49,574 nucleotides of DNA from Intestinibacter bartlettii. GTDB lineage: Bacteria; Bacillota; Clostridia; Peptostreptococcales; Peptostreptococcaceae. A program made the position numbers and the translations under genes. Each line of letters starts with the position of its first letter. Position 1 is the first letter of the stretch. The notes beneath the pieces were generated by a model that was not told the origin of the DNA, ran no database searches, and worked only from the letters and a program-made list of their open reading frames with translations. The stretch covers positions 1 to 49,574 of the forward strand of contig NZ_JAHLOQ010000023.1 of assembly GCF_018917435.1 (NCBI RefSeq). The letters run 5' to 3'. Positions 8,800 to 17,965 of the stretch are shown one piece after another.

Positions 8800-8976
8800 A
8801 TGGCAGAACAAAGAGTAACAGGATCTTCTCAAAGAAATGCGAAAGACGTTGCATATGAACTTACTGAATTATACTACACTACTGTAGTTAATAAAGAAAG
8901 TACAAAAGAAGTTTCTCCTGAAGAAGTAGCAGAAACTTATCTAAAAATATACAATAAAATAACTGGATGTAAATAA
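8800..8976 (+). CDS. Small conserved-looking protein, 58 aa, unknown
   Basis: A 58-residue reading frame starting M-A-E-Q-R-V-T-G-S-S, with a textbook AAGGAGG about nine bases upstream. It is mildly acidic and predicted helical in the second half (EVSPEEVAETYLKIYNKITG), with a single C-terminal cysteine. It has no signal or membrane segment. The strong ribosome site and a following terminator argue that it is a real gene. It sits 43 bases after the ATPase and may be co-transcribed. Function not recognised. Confidence 0.75.
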   Translation: MAEQRVTGSSQRNAKDVAYELTELYYTTVVNKESTKEVSPEEVAETYLKIYNKITGCK

Positions 8977-9321
8977 TTTATAGTTTTACATAATAAATAA
9001 AAGGGGGTGTAACAAAATAAATGAAAATTTGTTTGGACATCCCTTTTTGTAATTATTAATTTGTTATTTTAAATTTAAATTTTTGGAGTGATTTTTAGTT
9101 TGAAATAGAGGAAATAAAACTTATTTCCATAAAATGTAAAAAGTTGCAGAGGAAAACGATATCAAAAAATATTTCTGTTTACTAAGGAACCAAAACAATA
9201 TACAATATACATAGAAAGAAATATATTGGTAAAAAAGAAGTTTATCTCAGTATATTACAGATAAATTTCTATAATATTTATAAAAAATTATAAAGTTTTA
9301 AATTTTGAAAGAGGGATGCAG
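8977..9321 (+). other. Intergenic region with terminator and a palindrome
   Basis: No gene seen. A terminator-like hairpin with arms AAGGG (9001-9005) and CCCTT (9041-9045), plus inner AACAAA/TTTGTT pairing, ends the 58-aa gene. A second inverted repeat, AGAAGTTTATCT (9236-9247) and AGATAAATTTCT (9259-9270), lies upstream of the phosphoglucomutase gene and could be an operator or leader hairpin. Confidence 0.55.
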
Positions 9322-11019
9322 ATGAATTACATGGAAATTTACAATCAATGGCTTGAAAGTGATTATTTCGATGCTGAAACAAAAAAAGAACTAGAAAATA
9401 TTAAGGGAAATGAAAAAGAAATAGAAGACAGATTCTACACAGATTTAGAATTTGGTACAGCAGGTCTTAGAGGTATAATAGCAGCGGGGACTAACAGAAT
9501 AAATATATACACTGTTAGAAGAGCTACATTTGGTCTTGCAAATTACATAATAAAAAATACTACAGAAGAAGAAAAAAATAGAGGTGTAGTAATAGCTCAC
9601 GACAACAGAAATATGTCAAGAGAATTTTGTTTAGAAGCAGCTAACACATTAGCAGCTTGTGGTATAAAAGCATATATATTTGATTCATTAAGAACAACTC
9701 CAGAATTATCTTTCGCTGTTAGAAAATTACACACTATAGCAGGTATAGTAATAACTGCTAGCCACAACCCACCAGAATACAATGGATACAAAGTATATTG
9801 GGAAGATGGGGCACAAGTTATGCCTGAAATAGCAAGTGCAATAACTGCTGAAGTTAACGCAATAAAAGACTATTCAACAATACCAACTATAAAGGAAGAA
9901 CAAAAAGATTTAGTTGTTATATTAGGAGCAGAGCAAGACACTGCATTTATAGAAGCTGTAAAAACTCAAGTAATAAAAACAGAATTAGTTAAAAAAGTTG
10001 GACAAGAATTTAAAATAGTTTACACTCCACTTTGTGGAACAGGAAACGTGCCTGTAACTCGTGCATTATCAGAAGTTGGATTCAAAAACGTTATAGTTGT
10101 TCCAGAAGAACAAAATCCAGATCCAAACTTTGCAGGAATTGAATATCCAAACCCAGAAGAACACAAAGCACTAACAAGAGGTATAGCTCTTGCAAAAGAT
10201 GAAGGTGCTGACTTAGTTATAGCAACTGACCCAGACTGCGACAGAGTTGGTGTTGCTGTTAAAACTACAACAGGAGAATATGCACTTCTTACTGGTAACC
10301 AAATAGGTGCAATGTTGACTAATTATATAATAGAAAGTTCTAAAGAAGAAAACAAACTAGACCCTAAAGCTACATTAGTAAAAACTATAGTAACTTCAGA
10401 ATTTGGTGCAGACATAGCAAGAGCAAACAACTTAGACGTTATAAACGTACTTACTGGATTCAAGTTTATAGGTCAAAAAATAAAATCTTTTGAAGAAACT
10501 GGAGATAGAACTTACTTATTCGGATACGAAGAAAGTTACGGATACTTAGTAGGAACTCATGCAAGAGACAAAGACGGTGTAGTAGCATCATTATTAATAT
10601 CAGAAATGGCAGCTTACTACTATGACAAAGGCATGAGCTTATATGAAGGATTACAAGAATTATACAAAAAATATGGATACTTCAGAGAAAAAACTATCTC
10701 ATTAACTTTAAAAGGTATAGAAGGTCTAGCTAAAATAAAAGAAATAATAACTTACTTCAGAGAAAACGAAATAAAAGAATTTAATAATACAAAAGTTGTA
10801 GACTTAAAAGACTACCAAGATGGTATAGATGATTTACCAAAAGCTAACGTATTAAAATACTTCTTAGAAGACGGTTCTTGGATAGCAGTAAGACCATCAG
10901 GAACTGAACCAAAACTTAAATTCTATGTTGCTGTTAAAGGCGAAGATGAAGCTAAGTGTTTAGAAAAAATAGCTAATATAGAAGCTGATATCAATAAAAT
11001 AATAGATCAAGTTAAATAA
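9322..11019 (+). CDS. Alpha-phosphoglucomutase / phosphohexomutase
   Basis: Phosphohexose mutase of 565 residues, the size of the PgcA-type alpha-phosphoglucomutase that interconverts glucose-1-P and glucose-6-P for glycolipid and polysaccharide synthesis. The phosphoserine loop is ITASHNPPEYNGYK (about 138-151), the metal loop DPDCDRVG (about 302-309), the sugar loop GYEESYGYLVG (about 406-416) and the phosphate loop RPSGTEPKLKFY near the C-terminus. I choose ATG at 9322, six bases behind GAGGG; the ATG at 9316 overlaps that site. Monocistronic, with a strong terminator. Phosphomannomutase activity cannot be excluded. Confidence 0.93.
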   Translation: MNYMEIYNQWLESDYFDAETKKELENIKGNEKEIEDRFYTDLEFGTAGLRGIIAAGTNRINIYTVRRATFGLANYIIKNTTEEEKNRGVVIAHDNRNMSREFCLEAANTLAACGIKAYIFDSLRTTPELSFAVRKLHTIAGIVITASHNPPEYNGYKVYWEDGAQVMPEIASAITAEVNAIKDYSTIPTIKEEQKDLVVILGAEQDTAFIEAVKTQVIKTELVKKVGQEFKIVYTPLCGTGNVPVTRALSEVGFKNVIVVPEEQNPDPNFAGIEYPNPEEHKALTRGIALAKDEGADLVIATDPDCDRVGVAVKTTTGEYALLTGNQIGAMLTNYIIESSKEENKLDPKATLVKTIVTSEFGADIARANNLDVINVLTGFKFIGQKIKSFEETGDRTYLFGYEESYGYLVGTHARDKDGVVASLLISEMAAYYYDKGMSLYEGLQELYKKYGYFREKTISLTLKGIEGLAKIKEIITYFRENEIKEFNNTKVVDLKDYQDGIDDLPKANVLKYFLEDGSWIAVRPSGTEPKLKFYVAVKGEDEAKCLEKIANIEADINKIIDQVK

Positions 11020-11054
11020 TAAGATAGTATATAAATAATAATTTTACTTAAAGG

Positions 11055-11083
11055 GCAGGAACTTTTACGTTCCTGCTTTTTTA
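11055..11083 (+). terminator. Rho-independent terminator after the mutase gene
   Basis: Perfect stem GCAGGAAC (11055-11062) / GTTCCTGC (11069-11076) followed by TTTTTT. Confidence 0.93.
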
Positions 11084-11106
11084 ATTATAAGAAGGGGATC
11101 ATAATA

Positions 11107-11526
11107 ATGAAATTATCGCAATTAATAACTAAACTAAAAGGTCAAATTACTCCAAAAGAATGGGAACAATTAGAGGCAAGAGATTCAACAATTAAAATTA
11201 GCGAACATAACAGAAAAAACTTGCTTGAAATGAAAAATACACAAATAACCGAAGATAAAGAAATTTCAACTGATGTTATAAATGATTTGAAGTTAGAATT
11301 AGAAAACTATTTAAATAAATATATGGCAGAAGATAAAAAGGATCATAAATGGATTATTATTTCTAGTTTATATTTGACTTATGTGAAGGAAATGCCTATG
11401 CATCCAATAGATAAATTAAATATAAAGGTTATAAAAGAAAATAATAGAGTGATTTATTACTGCCCACTTAGAACAGGCGAAGGGGCATGTAAGTATTGTG
11501 TTTGTCAGAAGGGTGTTTGTAAGTAA
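11107..11526 (+). CDS. DUF2115/UPF0305-like protein
   Basis: A 139-residue cytoplasmic protein. The C-terminal part is distinctive: HPIDKLNIKV, then YYCPLRTGEGACKYCVCQKG, a cluster of five cysteines that suggests a metal site. This resembles the C-terminus of the UPF0305/DUF2115 family (HPIGTPFP... YCPVK... C-FCV), known mostly from methanogens and some clostridia; the match is from memory. The N-terminal half is helical and charged. RBS AAGGGGAT precedes the ATG. It is the last gene before the CRISPR array. No function is known for the family. Confidence 0.65.
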   Translation: MKLSQLITKLKGQITPKEWEQLEARDSTIKISEHNRKNLLEMKNTQITEDKEISTDVINDLKLELENYLNKYMAEDKKDHKWIIISSLYLTYVKEMPMHPIDKLNIKVIKENNRVIYYCPLRTGEGACKYCVCQKGVCK

Positions 11527-11594
11527 GTTTTGTGATAGTTGGATACATTCTATGGATAGTACGAAATTTAAAAATATTGCGAACTTAAAAATTG

Positions 11595-13533
11595 AGTTAG
11601 ATACATCTCATGTTACGGTTAAATTTTAACAGCACTTGGTATGCAAGCAAATCAAGCTGGGTTTAAATACATCTCATGTTACGGTTAAATGTAAATGTTG
11701 TACTAGCTCCAAGTTCTCTTGCTTTGTTTAAATACATCTCATGTTACGGTTAAATTCCACGAAAAGGTGTTATTGTAAAAATAACTAATAGTTTAAATAC
11801 ATCTCATGTTACGGTTAAATGCTTTCCATTGCCCACAAAGAGAAGCTTAATGACATGTTTAAATACATCTCATGTTACGGTTAAATCTGTGCGTTACTGG
11901 TGGAAATTAGCTGTTCCATAGTTTAAATACATCTCATGTTACGGTTAAATTAGCAGATATAGAAGAATATAGCAAGGAGGAAGAAAAGTTTAAATACATC
12001 TCATGTTACGGTTAAATTCTCTAGCCTTAAATTCATCACTTGTTCTAAACTTTGTTTAAATACATCTCATGTTACGGTTAAATTTTTAAAACATTGTATC
12101 TCTTTTACACTGCTTCCTGGTTTAAATACATCTCATGTTACGGTTAAATGATGGTGAAGACTTAGGAAACAAAGCAGTAACATAGTTTAAATACATCTCA
12201 TGTTACGGTTAAATATGTAACGATTATTATCTTTTGTATCAGAGTCATGTTTAAATACATCTCATGTTACGGTTAAATACTCAAAATACTGCGAATGGAA
12301 TAGGTTCAAGCTTGTTTAAATACATCTCATGTTACGGTTAAATTAAATTTATTTGGGGATTTATTAAAGGATTTACTTCGTTTAAATACATCTCATGTTA
12401 CGGTTAAATGCTACAGATTTGGGAACAGCTAGCGATATACTAACTGAGTTTAAATACATCTCATGTTACGGTTAAATTTAATACTTCCTGTGGGGTTATT
12501 TATGATGCAATAAAGTTTAAATACATCTCATGTTACGGTTAAATGGAAGTAAAATACACATTTAAAATTCAACCTACAGAGTTTAAATACATCTCATGTT
12601 ACGGTTAAATTGATGAAGGAGCTACAGGAGATACGCTTGTAATAAAGTTTAAATACATCTCATGTTACGGTTAAATTCCGAACCCCTTACAAGTTCCCGC
12701 TTTTATTGCGTGTTTAAATACATCTCATGTTACGGTTAAATTCTTTTCCAGGATCACCCTTATCTCCCTTAACTCCTGTTTAAATACATCTCATGTTACG
12801 GTTAAATAAACAATATAAATAAGAAAAAAAGATGGACTCGTGAGTTTAAATACATCTCATGTTACGGTTAAATTAGTATAAATACAACCATGGTTTATGC
12901 AGAAATAAAGTTTAAATACATCTCATGTTACGGTTAAATTCTCTAGCCTTAAATTCATCATTTGTCCTAAACTTTGTTTAAATACATCTCATGTTACGGT
13001 TAAATTGAGAAGCATAAAACTAAAAAAGATAAATTTATTAAGTTTAAATACATCTCATGTTACGGTTAAATTCGAGATGTTAGCAAAATGTTAAACACAG
13101 TAGATGAGTTTAAATACATCTCATGTTACGGTTAAATAATGGGGCTAATGTTCCTTTAGGCTATTATTGGGAGTTTAAATACATCTCATGTTACGGTTAA
13201 ATATCATCATTTTCATCTAGACAATATATATCTACGAGTTTAAATACATCTCATGTTACGGTTAAATCGGTTTTGACTGTAGTTCTCTTGTAGGCTGTTG
13301 TTAGTTTAAATACATCTCATGTTACGGTTAAATTGCATTAGAAAATGCACTGGCAATAGAAGGAGTAGAGTTTAAATACATCTCATGTTACGGTTAAATT
13401 TACATTGCGCCCCCTTCCATTTCATTTAATAACCCTGTTTAAATACATCTCATGTTACGGTTAAATTGATAGCTCAAACGTAAAAAAAAATCAAAGGTAA
13501 GAAGTTTAAATACATCTCATGTTACGGTTAAAT
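11595..13533 (-). CRISPR. CRISPR array, 30 repeats and 29 spacers, minus-strand orientation
   Basis: Thirty 30-bp repeats with 34-38 bp spacers. On the plus strand the repeat starts GTTTAAATACATCTCATG and ends TTACGGTTAAAT; copies 2 to 30 look identical, while copy 1 (11595-11624) has changes at its 5' end. The complement ends in ATTTAAAC, which fits the 8-nt 5' handle of type I-B-like crRNAs. The degenerate copy therefore lies at the distal end, and the leader is on the right (13534 onward), so transcription is leftward. Spacers 7 (12018-12053) and 21 (12940-12975) differ at only two bases. Spacer 18 (12742-12777) encodes a collagen-like Gly-X-Y stretch on its complement. No cas gene is in the window. 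Confidence 0.98.
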
Positions 13534-13720
13534 ACCAGTAATTTACACATTCCTTATTTACATAATATCACATGAACGTTGAAATACCAATAATTATAAG
13601 AAAATTTTCCAACCGAAGTGCAAAAAAATAAATATTGGACTGAAAAGTGCTTTGATCCATTGAAATAACTATGTTACAGTACACTGAGTAGAAATATGCG
13701 GTTGGAAAAAATTTATATAT
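13534..13720 (-). promoter_or_regulatory. CRISPR leader with decayed repeat and inverted repeat
   Basis: AT-rich sequence on the newest-spacer side of the array. A repeat-like 30-mer at 13556-13585 (ATTTACATAA... to ...ACGTTGAAAT) resembles the array repeat with gaps. It is followed by ACCAATAATT (13586-13595), nearly identical to ACCAGTAATT (13534-13543), which follows the last true repeat; the leader-repeat junction thus seems duplicated. Further out an 11-bp inverted repeat, TTTTCCAACCG (13605-13615) and CGGTTGGAAAA (13699-13709), brackets about 83 bases. On the minus strand TATAAT (13598-13593) with TTGCAC 19 bases upstream is a possible array promoter. Confidence 0.65.
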
Positions 13721-13776
13721 AGTGAGTATTTAGTATGTTTAAATTTAGGTTTGATTTTATAAATATTTCAGATCAT

Positions 13777-14880
13777 CTATGAAAACTCTGAATCAATTAT
13801 CACTGTAATTGTATATGCATTAAATTTGTCTTTGATTGTTTTTTCTAATCTACTTTTTATTTCACTTCTATCACAAGAAAAGTCTAAAACAACATCACAA
13901 AAGATTCTTTTATCTTTTTCATTGACTACCACTCCATGACATCCAAGACAATGCAGTTCGTTTTCTTTAAAATTCTTGAGAATATTCCAAACTTTTTTGG
14001 TAATTTCTGAAGTATTATCAACGCCATAAATCCCAAAAACAAGATAAACATGGGTTTCTTGATAAATCTTCATTTGTAATGTATGAATCACTGGATAAAT
14101 TTCACCAAGAGTCTTTTTATAATCCATTTCAACATTAATACTGCCGATATTTGTATTAGGTCCATAATTATTTAATATCAAATCATGTGCCCCTAATATA
14201 TATTCAGAGTTTTGGATAACTTCATAAATTTTATCTTTTATTTCAGAATCTATTTTTTCGCCAAGGAGTTTATTTATAGTATCTTTAAGAACTTCAAACC
14301 CGGTTTTTAAAACAAATATAGATATAAAAAGTCCCGCATATGAATCTATAGAAAACTTTGTAATCATATATATTATTGCAGAAATAATCGTTACGATTGA
14401 AATAATTGCATCATTTTTAGACTCTTTTCCTGATGCTACTAAAGCACCCGAATTAAGCTTTTCTCCTTGTTTTTCAATATATATGCTTAAAAAAGTTTTT
14501 ACTACTACTGTGATAAATAATACAAAAACTATCAACAAATTGTAATCTACAGCATTAGGATAAAAAATGCCTTTTACAGATGATATAATTATTTCAAAAC
14601 CGGTAACTAAAACTATTATTCCGATAATCATACTAGTTAGATATTCAATTCTTCCAAATCCAAATGGATGATTTTTATCTGGTTTCTTTTGTGCCAATTT
14701 TGTACCGATGATTGTAATTAATGAAGATGATGAGTCTGTTAAATTGTTAACTGCATCAGATGTAATAGCAATAGAACCAGATGTTATACCAATTATAATT
14801 TTTATACCCGCTAAAATGAGATTAGTTATAATACCTAAAATAGATATATTTACAATTTGTTTTTCTCTACTTTTTTTCAA
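13777..14880 (-). CDS. Cation diffusion facilitator (CDF) transporter
   Basis: Divalent-metal/proton antiporter of the CDF family, 367 residues, with six membrane helices in the first 210. TM2 contains SDAVNNLTDS (about 39-48), the DxxxD half of the metal site, and TM5 the matching SIDSYAGL (about 173-180). The cytoplasmic dimerisation domain follows (INVEMDYKKTLGEIYPVIHTLQ). Compared with short CDFs there is a C-terminal extension of about 75 residues with CLGCHG and a further cysteine, possibly a metal sensor. The start is TTG at 14880 behind AAAGGAG. It is transcribed toward the CRISPR leader, from which it is separated by about 55 bases. Metal specificity (Mn, Fe or Zn) not determinable. 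Confidence 0.88.
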   Translation of the reverse strand: MKKSREKQIVNISILGIITNLILAGIKIIIGITSGSIAITSDAVNNLTDSSSSLITIIGTKLAQKKPDKNHPFGFGRIEYLTSMIIGIIVLVTGFEIIISSVKGIFYPNAVDYNLLIVFVLFITVVVKTFLSIYIEKQGEKLNSGALVASGKESKNDAIISIVTIISAIIYMITKFSIDSYAGLFISIFVLKTGFEVLKDTINKLLGEKIDSEIKDKIYEVIQNSEYILGAHDLILNNYGPNTNIGSINVEMDYKKTLGEIYPVIHTLQMKIYQETHVYLVFGIYGVDNTSEITKKVWNILKNFKENELHCLGCHGVVVNEKDKRIFCDVVLDFSCDRSEIKSRLEKTIKDKFNAYTITVIIDSEFS

Positions 14881-15028
14881 TTATAATACTCCTTTCGTTA
14901 TTTTTACTCTACTTTTTATAGTATTTATGGCAATAAGATTAATTATACATTTTACTTTTATTTAAATATAAATATTAATTAAAAAATATGAAAATCTAAT
15001 AATATATAAAATTACTTAGAAGATTAAA

Positions 15029-15175
15029 ATGAATAAATTAATAGAAAATGCGTATAAAATAGCTGATAAGTATGGATTAAATAAAAAGTCTAAATTAGAA
15101 GGATTAGATAATAATATATCGAATTATAAAATAAAAATAACAAAAAACACCCTACTATATAAAGAAAAAATGTGA
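15029..15175 (+). pseudogene. 48-codon ORF, possible remnant of a GTPase gene
   Basis: An ATG-initiated frame of 48 residues (starts MNKLIENAYKIADKYGL, ends LLYKEKM) lies 33 bases before the coiled-coil gene. Its character (helical start, then NYKIKI, the kind of strand that precedes a P-loop in dynamin-like GTPases) suggests the N-terminal stub of a GTPase gene whose body is lost. The ribosome site is weak (AGAAG). It could equally be a short leader ORF or chance. The link to the GTPases is inference. Confidence 0.35.
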
Positions 15176-15208
15176 GTGCTTAATATTTATAAATAAGGGA
15201 GAATAAAA

Positions 15209-16003
15209 ATGAGCGACGATATAAAAAATGAATTTAAAGATTTTATTGCTATATTGTGTGAAGACATATGTAAGGGAGTTTTACTCGAAGAACTAGAAAA
15301 AGTAAATACATCACTTAATAATACATCGGACAAATACAATAAACTATATGCTAATTACAAATCTAGTATAGAACAAATTAAACAAGGATTAAGTAAGCTA
15401 GATAATACAAATAAAAATATGAATTTGTTTACTAATTCAATAAATGCCAATAGCAAAGCTGTTAATGAATCTTTGAAAATAATAAAAAATTCACAAGAAA
15501 AAGTATTAGAAGATATAATTGGTAAAAATAAAAAAGCATTAGAAAAGTATAAAGTAGATATTCAAAAACTAAACTTAGATCAAAGAAATGAATTTATTAC
15601 TGCATTAAAATCAAGTTTAAATGAAAGCAGCAAAAAATATATAAATGAATTATCTAATATAATAAACGGAAGTAAAATGAATCAAACATTATCGGATATA
15701 ATAGATGTTAAAAATTCTATTTTGTCGACTAATATGAAAATTAATGAATTAAAAAGTGATATTCATATATTGAAAGATGATATAGTACCAAAAAATCAAG
15801 AAGAAAATAAAGATATCTATAATAATATTTTAAATATGGTATCTAAATTAGATAGACAAATTGAAATTACTAAGAGATATATAAAGAACAGTAATGATAG
15901 GTTTGAAAATCAACTTTTAAAATTAGAAGCAGAAATAAAATTAAAGAACACAATTATTATTGGAATGTGCATAGCGATATTATTTATAATTTTAATCAAG
16001 TAA
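15209..16003 (+). CDS. Tail-anchored coiled-coil protein, first gene of the dynamin cluster
   Basis: A 264-residue protein with no recognised family. Residues about 30-240 are charged, Asn/Lys/Glu-rich and heptad-like, predicting long coiled coils. The C-terminus is a single hydrophobic helix (TIIIGMCIAILFIILIK, about 247-263), so it would be tail-anchored with the coiled coil in the cytoplasm. Good RBS AGGGAGA. It ends about 25 bases before the first dynamin-like GTPase and is clearly in the same operon. Its shape suggests a membrane tether or scaffold for the GTPases; that is inference. Codon use is as AT-rich as the rest of the island. Confidence 0.75.
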   Translation: MSDDIKNEFKDFIAILCEDICKGVLLEELEKVNTSLNNTSDKYNKLYANYKSSIEQIKQGLSKLDNTNKNMNLFTNSINANSKAVNESLKIIKNSQEKVLEDIIGKNKKALEKYKVDIQKLNLDQRNEFITALKSSLNESSKKYINELSNIINGSKMNQTLSDIIDVKNSILSTNMKINELKSDIHILKDDIVPKNQEENKDIYNNILNMVSKLDRQIEITKRYIKNSNDRFENQLLKLEAEIKLKNTIIIGMCIAILFIILIK

Positions 16004-16027
16004 AATAGTAATATGAGGGGAAGGCAT

Positions 16028-17965
16028 ATGGGTTTAAAGATTGATGAACGTACTAATGATATGAAGAAATTATATGATAAGATCATTTTAAAATCAAAAA
16101 CATTATCCTTAGATGTTTATAAGCAGAATTTAAAAGATAAGCAAATTGATATAGAAAAACTTATACATATATTATCAAATATAAATCAAGGATCAATAAG
16201 TAGAGATGTTGTAGAAAATTTAATATTTATATCTAGCGAATTTAAAGAACTTTTTGAAAATTTTGATGATAAATTGATGATATTTATTGTGGGTGATGGT
16301 AACGTAGGGAAGTCTACATTATTAAACGCCCTTGTTGGTAAAGAAGTAGCAAAAACAAATTTTTTACCTACAACATGGAAAATAGATGTATATTCACCTG
16401 GATTGAGTAAAGATAATGCTATTATAAAATATACAAATGGCAAACAAGAAACTTTAAGTGTAAAAAAAGCAAAGCAAAAAATCGATAAGGAAGATGAAAA
16501 AATAAAGGAAAGTAAAAAGATATTTAGTAAAAAATTAAAAGAAAAATTACAAGGTATAAAAAATAAAGAAAAAATAGAAGAAATAAAGAGATATTTAGGC
16601 AAAAAATATATTTATAAGTCTAATGTATGTGAGGTCAGATGGCCAGTAAAGTCAAATTTTTTACTTGAGGAATGCTTGTTAGTGGACACACCAGGGTTAA
16701 ATCAGGACTTTGATAGTTTAGCACAAATCGGAGATGTAGATAGCTATTACCATAAAGCAGACGGTGTAATATGGATATTAGATGGAACTAAAATATCTTC
16801 ACAGTCACCAAACACATTATTAAAAGAATTAGATGATAGTTTAAAAAATGTAGGTGGAGTAAGGGACAATATTATAGGTGTAATAAATAGAGTAGATTTG
16901 TTGCGAAAAAATGGCGGTCAAGAAGCAGTCGATAAAGTTTATAATGATGCAGTAAAATATTTTGGAAATAAATTTACAAAGATAATACCCATATCAGCAT
17001 CAGAAGCTTATAAAGGTATAAGTAATAATGACAAGAATATGATTGAACAAAGTGGCATAGAAGATTTGAAAAAGGCGATAGAACAGATATTTTTATCAAA
17101 GGCTGATACAATAAAGGGAAAAGCTAAAGAACAAGGTAGTAATAGACTTATAAAAAATACTAAATCTATATTAAAGAAATATAAAAATCAAATTGATTAT
17201 TATAATAAAATGTATATATCAAAAGAAGCAAATGTTAAATCATCTAAAGAAAATTTAATAAATAGTATAAGCGAAGAATTATCGACTCTTATAGAAAATT
17301 ATTTAGATGAAGTTAATCATAGAATAGAAATTTATGTAGATCAACTATCTAATGGTAAAGGAATTGATTTTGTTAAAAATACTATTTATAAAGTAAATGA
17401 ATTTGAAAGTACTAGAAACTGGTTTATAAAAAATAAAAAATTAGAAATTAAAAATAATACTGATACTTGGGAAAATCTATGCAAAATTAGCGAATATAAA
17501 TATATAAAAACTGAAACTACTGAAAATAATTTATCAATAAATGTTAGTATTAATTTAAAAAATATCGATACAAGTGCTTTTTTCACTCCATCAGCTCAAG
17601 GAACATTAATAGATATTTTAGGAGACTTAATCGGGAAAATAGGATTTTTACTTAGAAAAAATAGAATTAAGCGAGATTTAATGAGAACGATTAGTACTCA
17701 ATGTGAGGATATGGAGAAACAATTAATTAGTAAAATTGAATCTACAATTAATCAAAACTATGAAAATTGCATATCAAAGATATTAAATGTTACATTTAAA
17801 AATGTGTTATTTGATATTAATGAAACAGAGAATGTAAAATTAAGTATTAGTAACTTAGAAAAAGATATAGACAAAAATCCAAGTGAACACACTTTTGAAG
17901 AAATAATAGGTATAAGTGGCAAAAATGAATATTTGAAAATAAGATATAGGGGAGGGAATATATAG
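16028..17965 (+). CDS. Dynamin-like large GTPase 1
   Basis: A 645-residue large GTPase with dynamin-family layout. G1 P-loop is GDGNVGKST (about 89-97), switch I threonines in FLPTTWK, G3 is DTPGL (about 221-225) and G4 NRVD (about 288-291). About 80 residues precede the P-loop, and a long helical region follows the G domain, as in bacterial dynamin-like proteins. An insert of lysine-rich sequence lies between switch I and G3. Near residues 530-560 is a less polar stretch (FFTPSAQGTLIDILGDLIGKIGFLL) that could be a membrane-touching paddle. Start at 16028 behind AGGGGAAGG. Its stop TAG shares its last base with the GTG of the next gene, so translation is probably coupled. Relatives LeoA and Eleos proteins act in membrane remodelling or phage defence. 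Confidence 0.82.
   Translation: MGLKIDERTNDMKKLYDKIILKSKTLSLDVYKQNLKDKQIDIEKLIHILSNINQGSISRDVVENLIFISSEFKELFENFDDKLMIFIVGDGNVGKSTLLNALVGKEVAKTNFLPTTWKIDVYSPGLSKDNAIIKYTNGKQETLSVKKAKQKIDKEDEKIKESKKIFSKKLKEKLQGIKNKEKIEEIKRYLGKKYIYKSNVCEVRWPVKSNFLLEECLLVDTPGLNQDFDSLAQIGDVDSYYHKADGVIWILDGTKISSQSPNTLLKELDDSLKNVGGVRDNIIGVINRVDLLRKNGGQEAVDKVYNDAVKYFGNKFTKIIPISASEAYKGISNNDKNMIEQSGIEDLKKAIEQIFLSKADTIKGKAKEQGSNRLIKNTKSILKKYKNQIDYYNKMYISKEANVKSSKENLINSISEELSTLIENYLDEVNHRIEIYVDQLSNGKGIDFVKNTIYKVNEFESTRNWFIKNKKLEIKNNTDTWENLCKISEYKYIKTETTENNLSINVSINLKNIDTSAFFTPSAQGTLIDILGDLIGKIGFLLRKNRIKRDLMRTISTQCEDMEKQLISKIESTINQNYENCISKILNVTFKNVLFDINETENVKLSISNLEKDIDKNPSEHTFEEIIGISGKNEYLKIRYRGGNI

Noticed and set aside
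11595-13533. Self-targeting spacers against genes in this window
   Set aside because: I compared the spacers by eye with the coding regions shown and saw no match; a genome-wide search was not possible.
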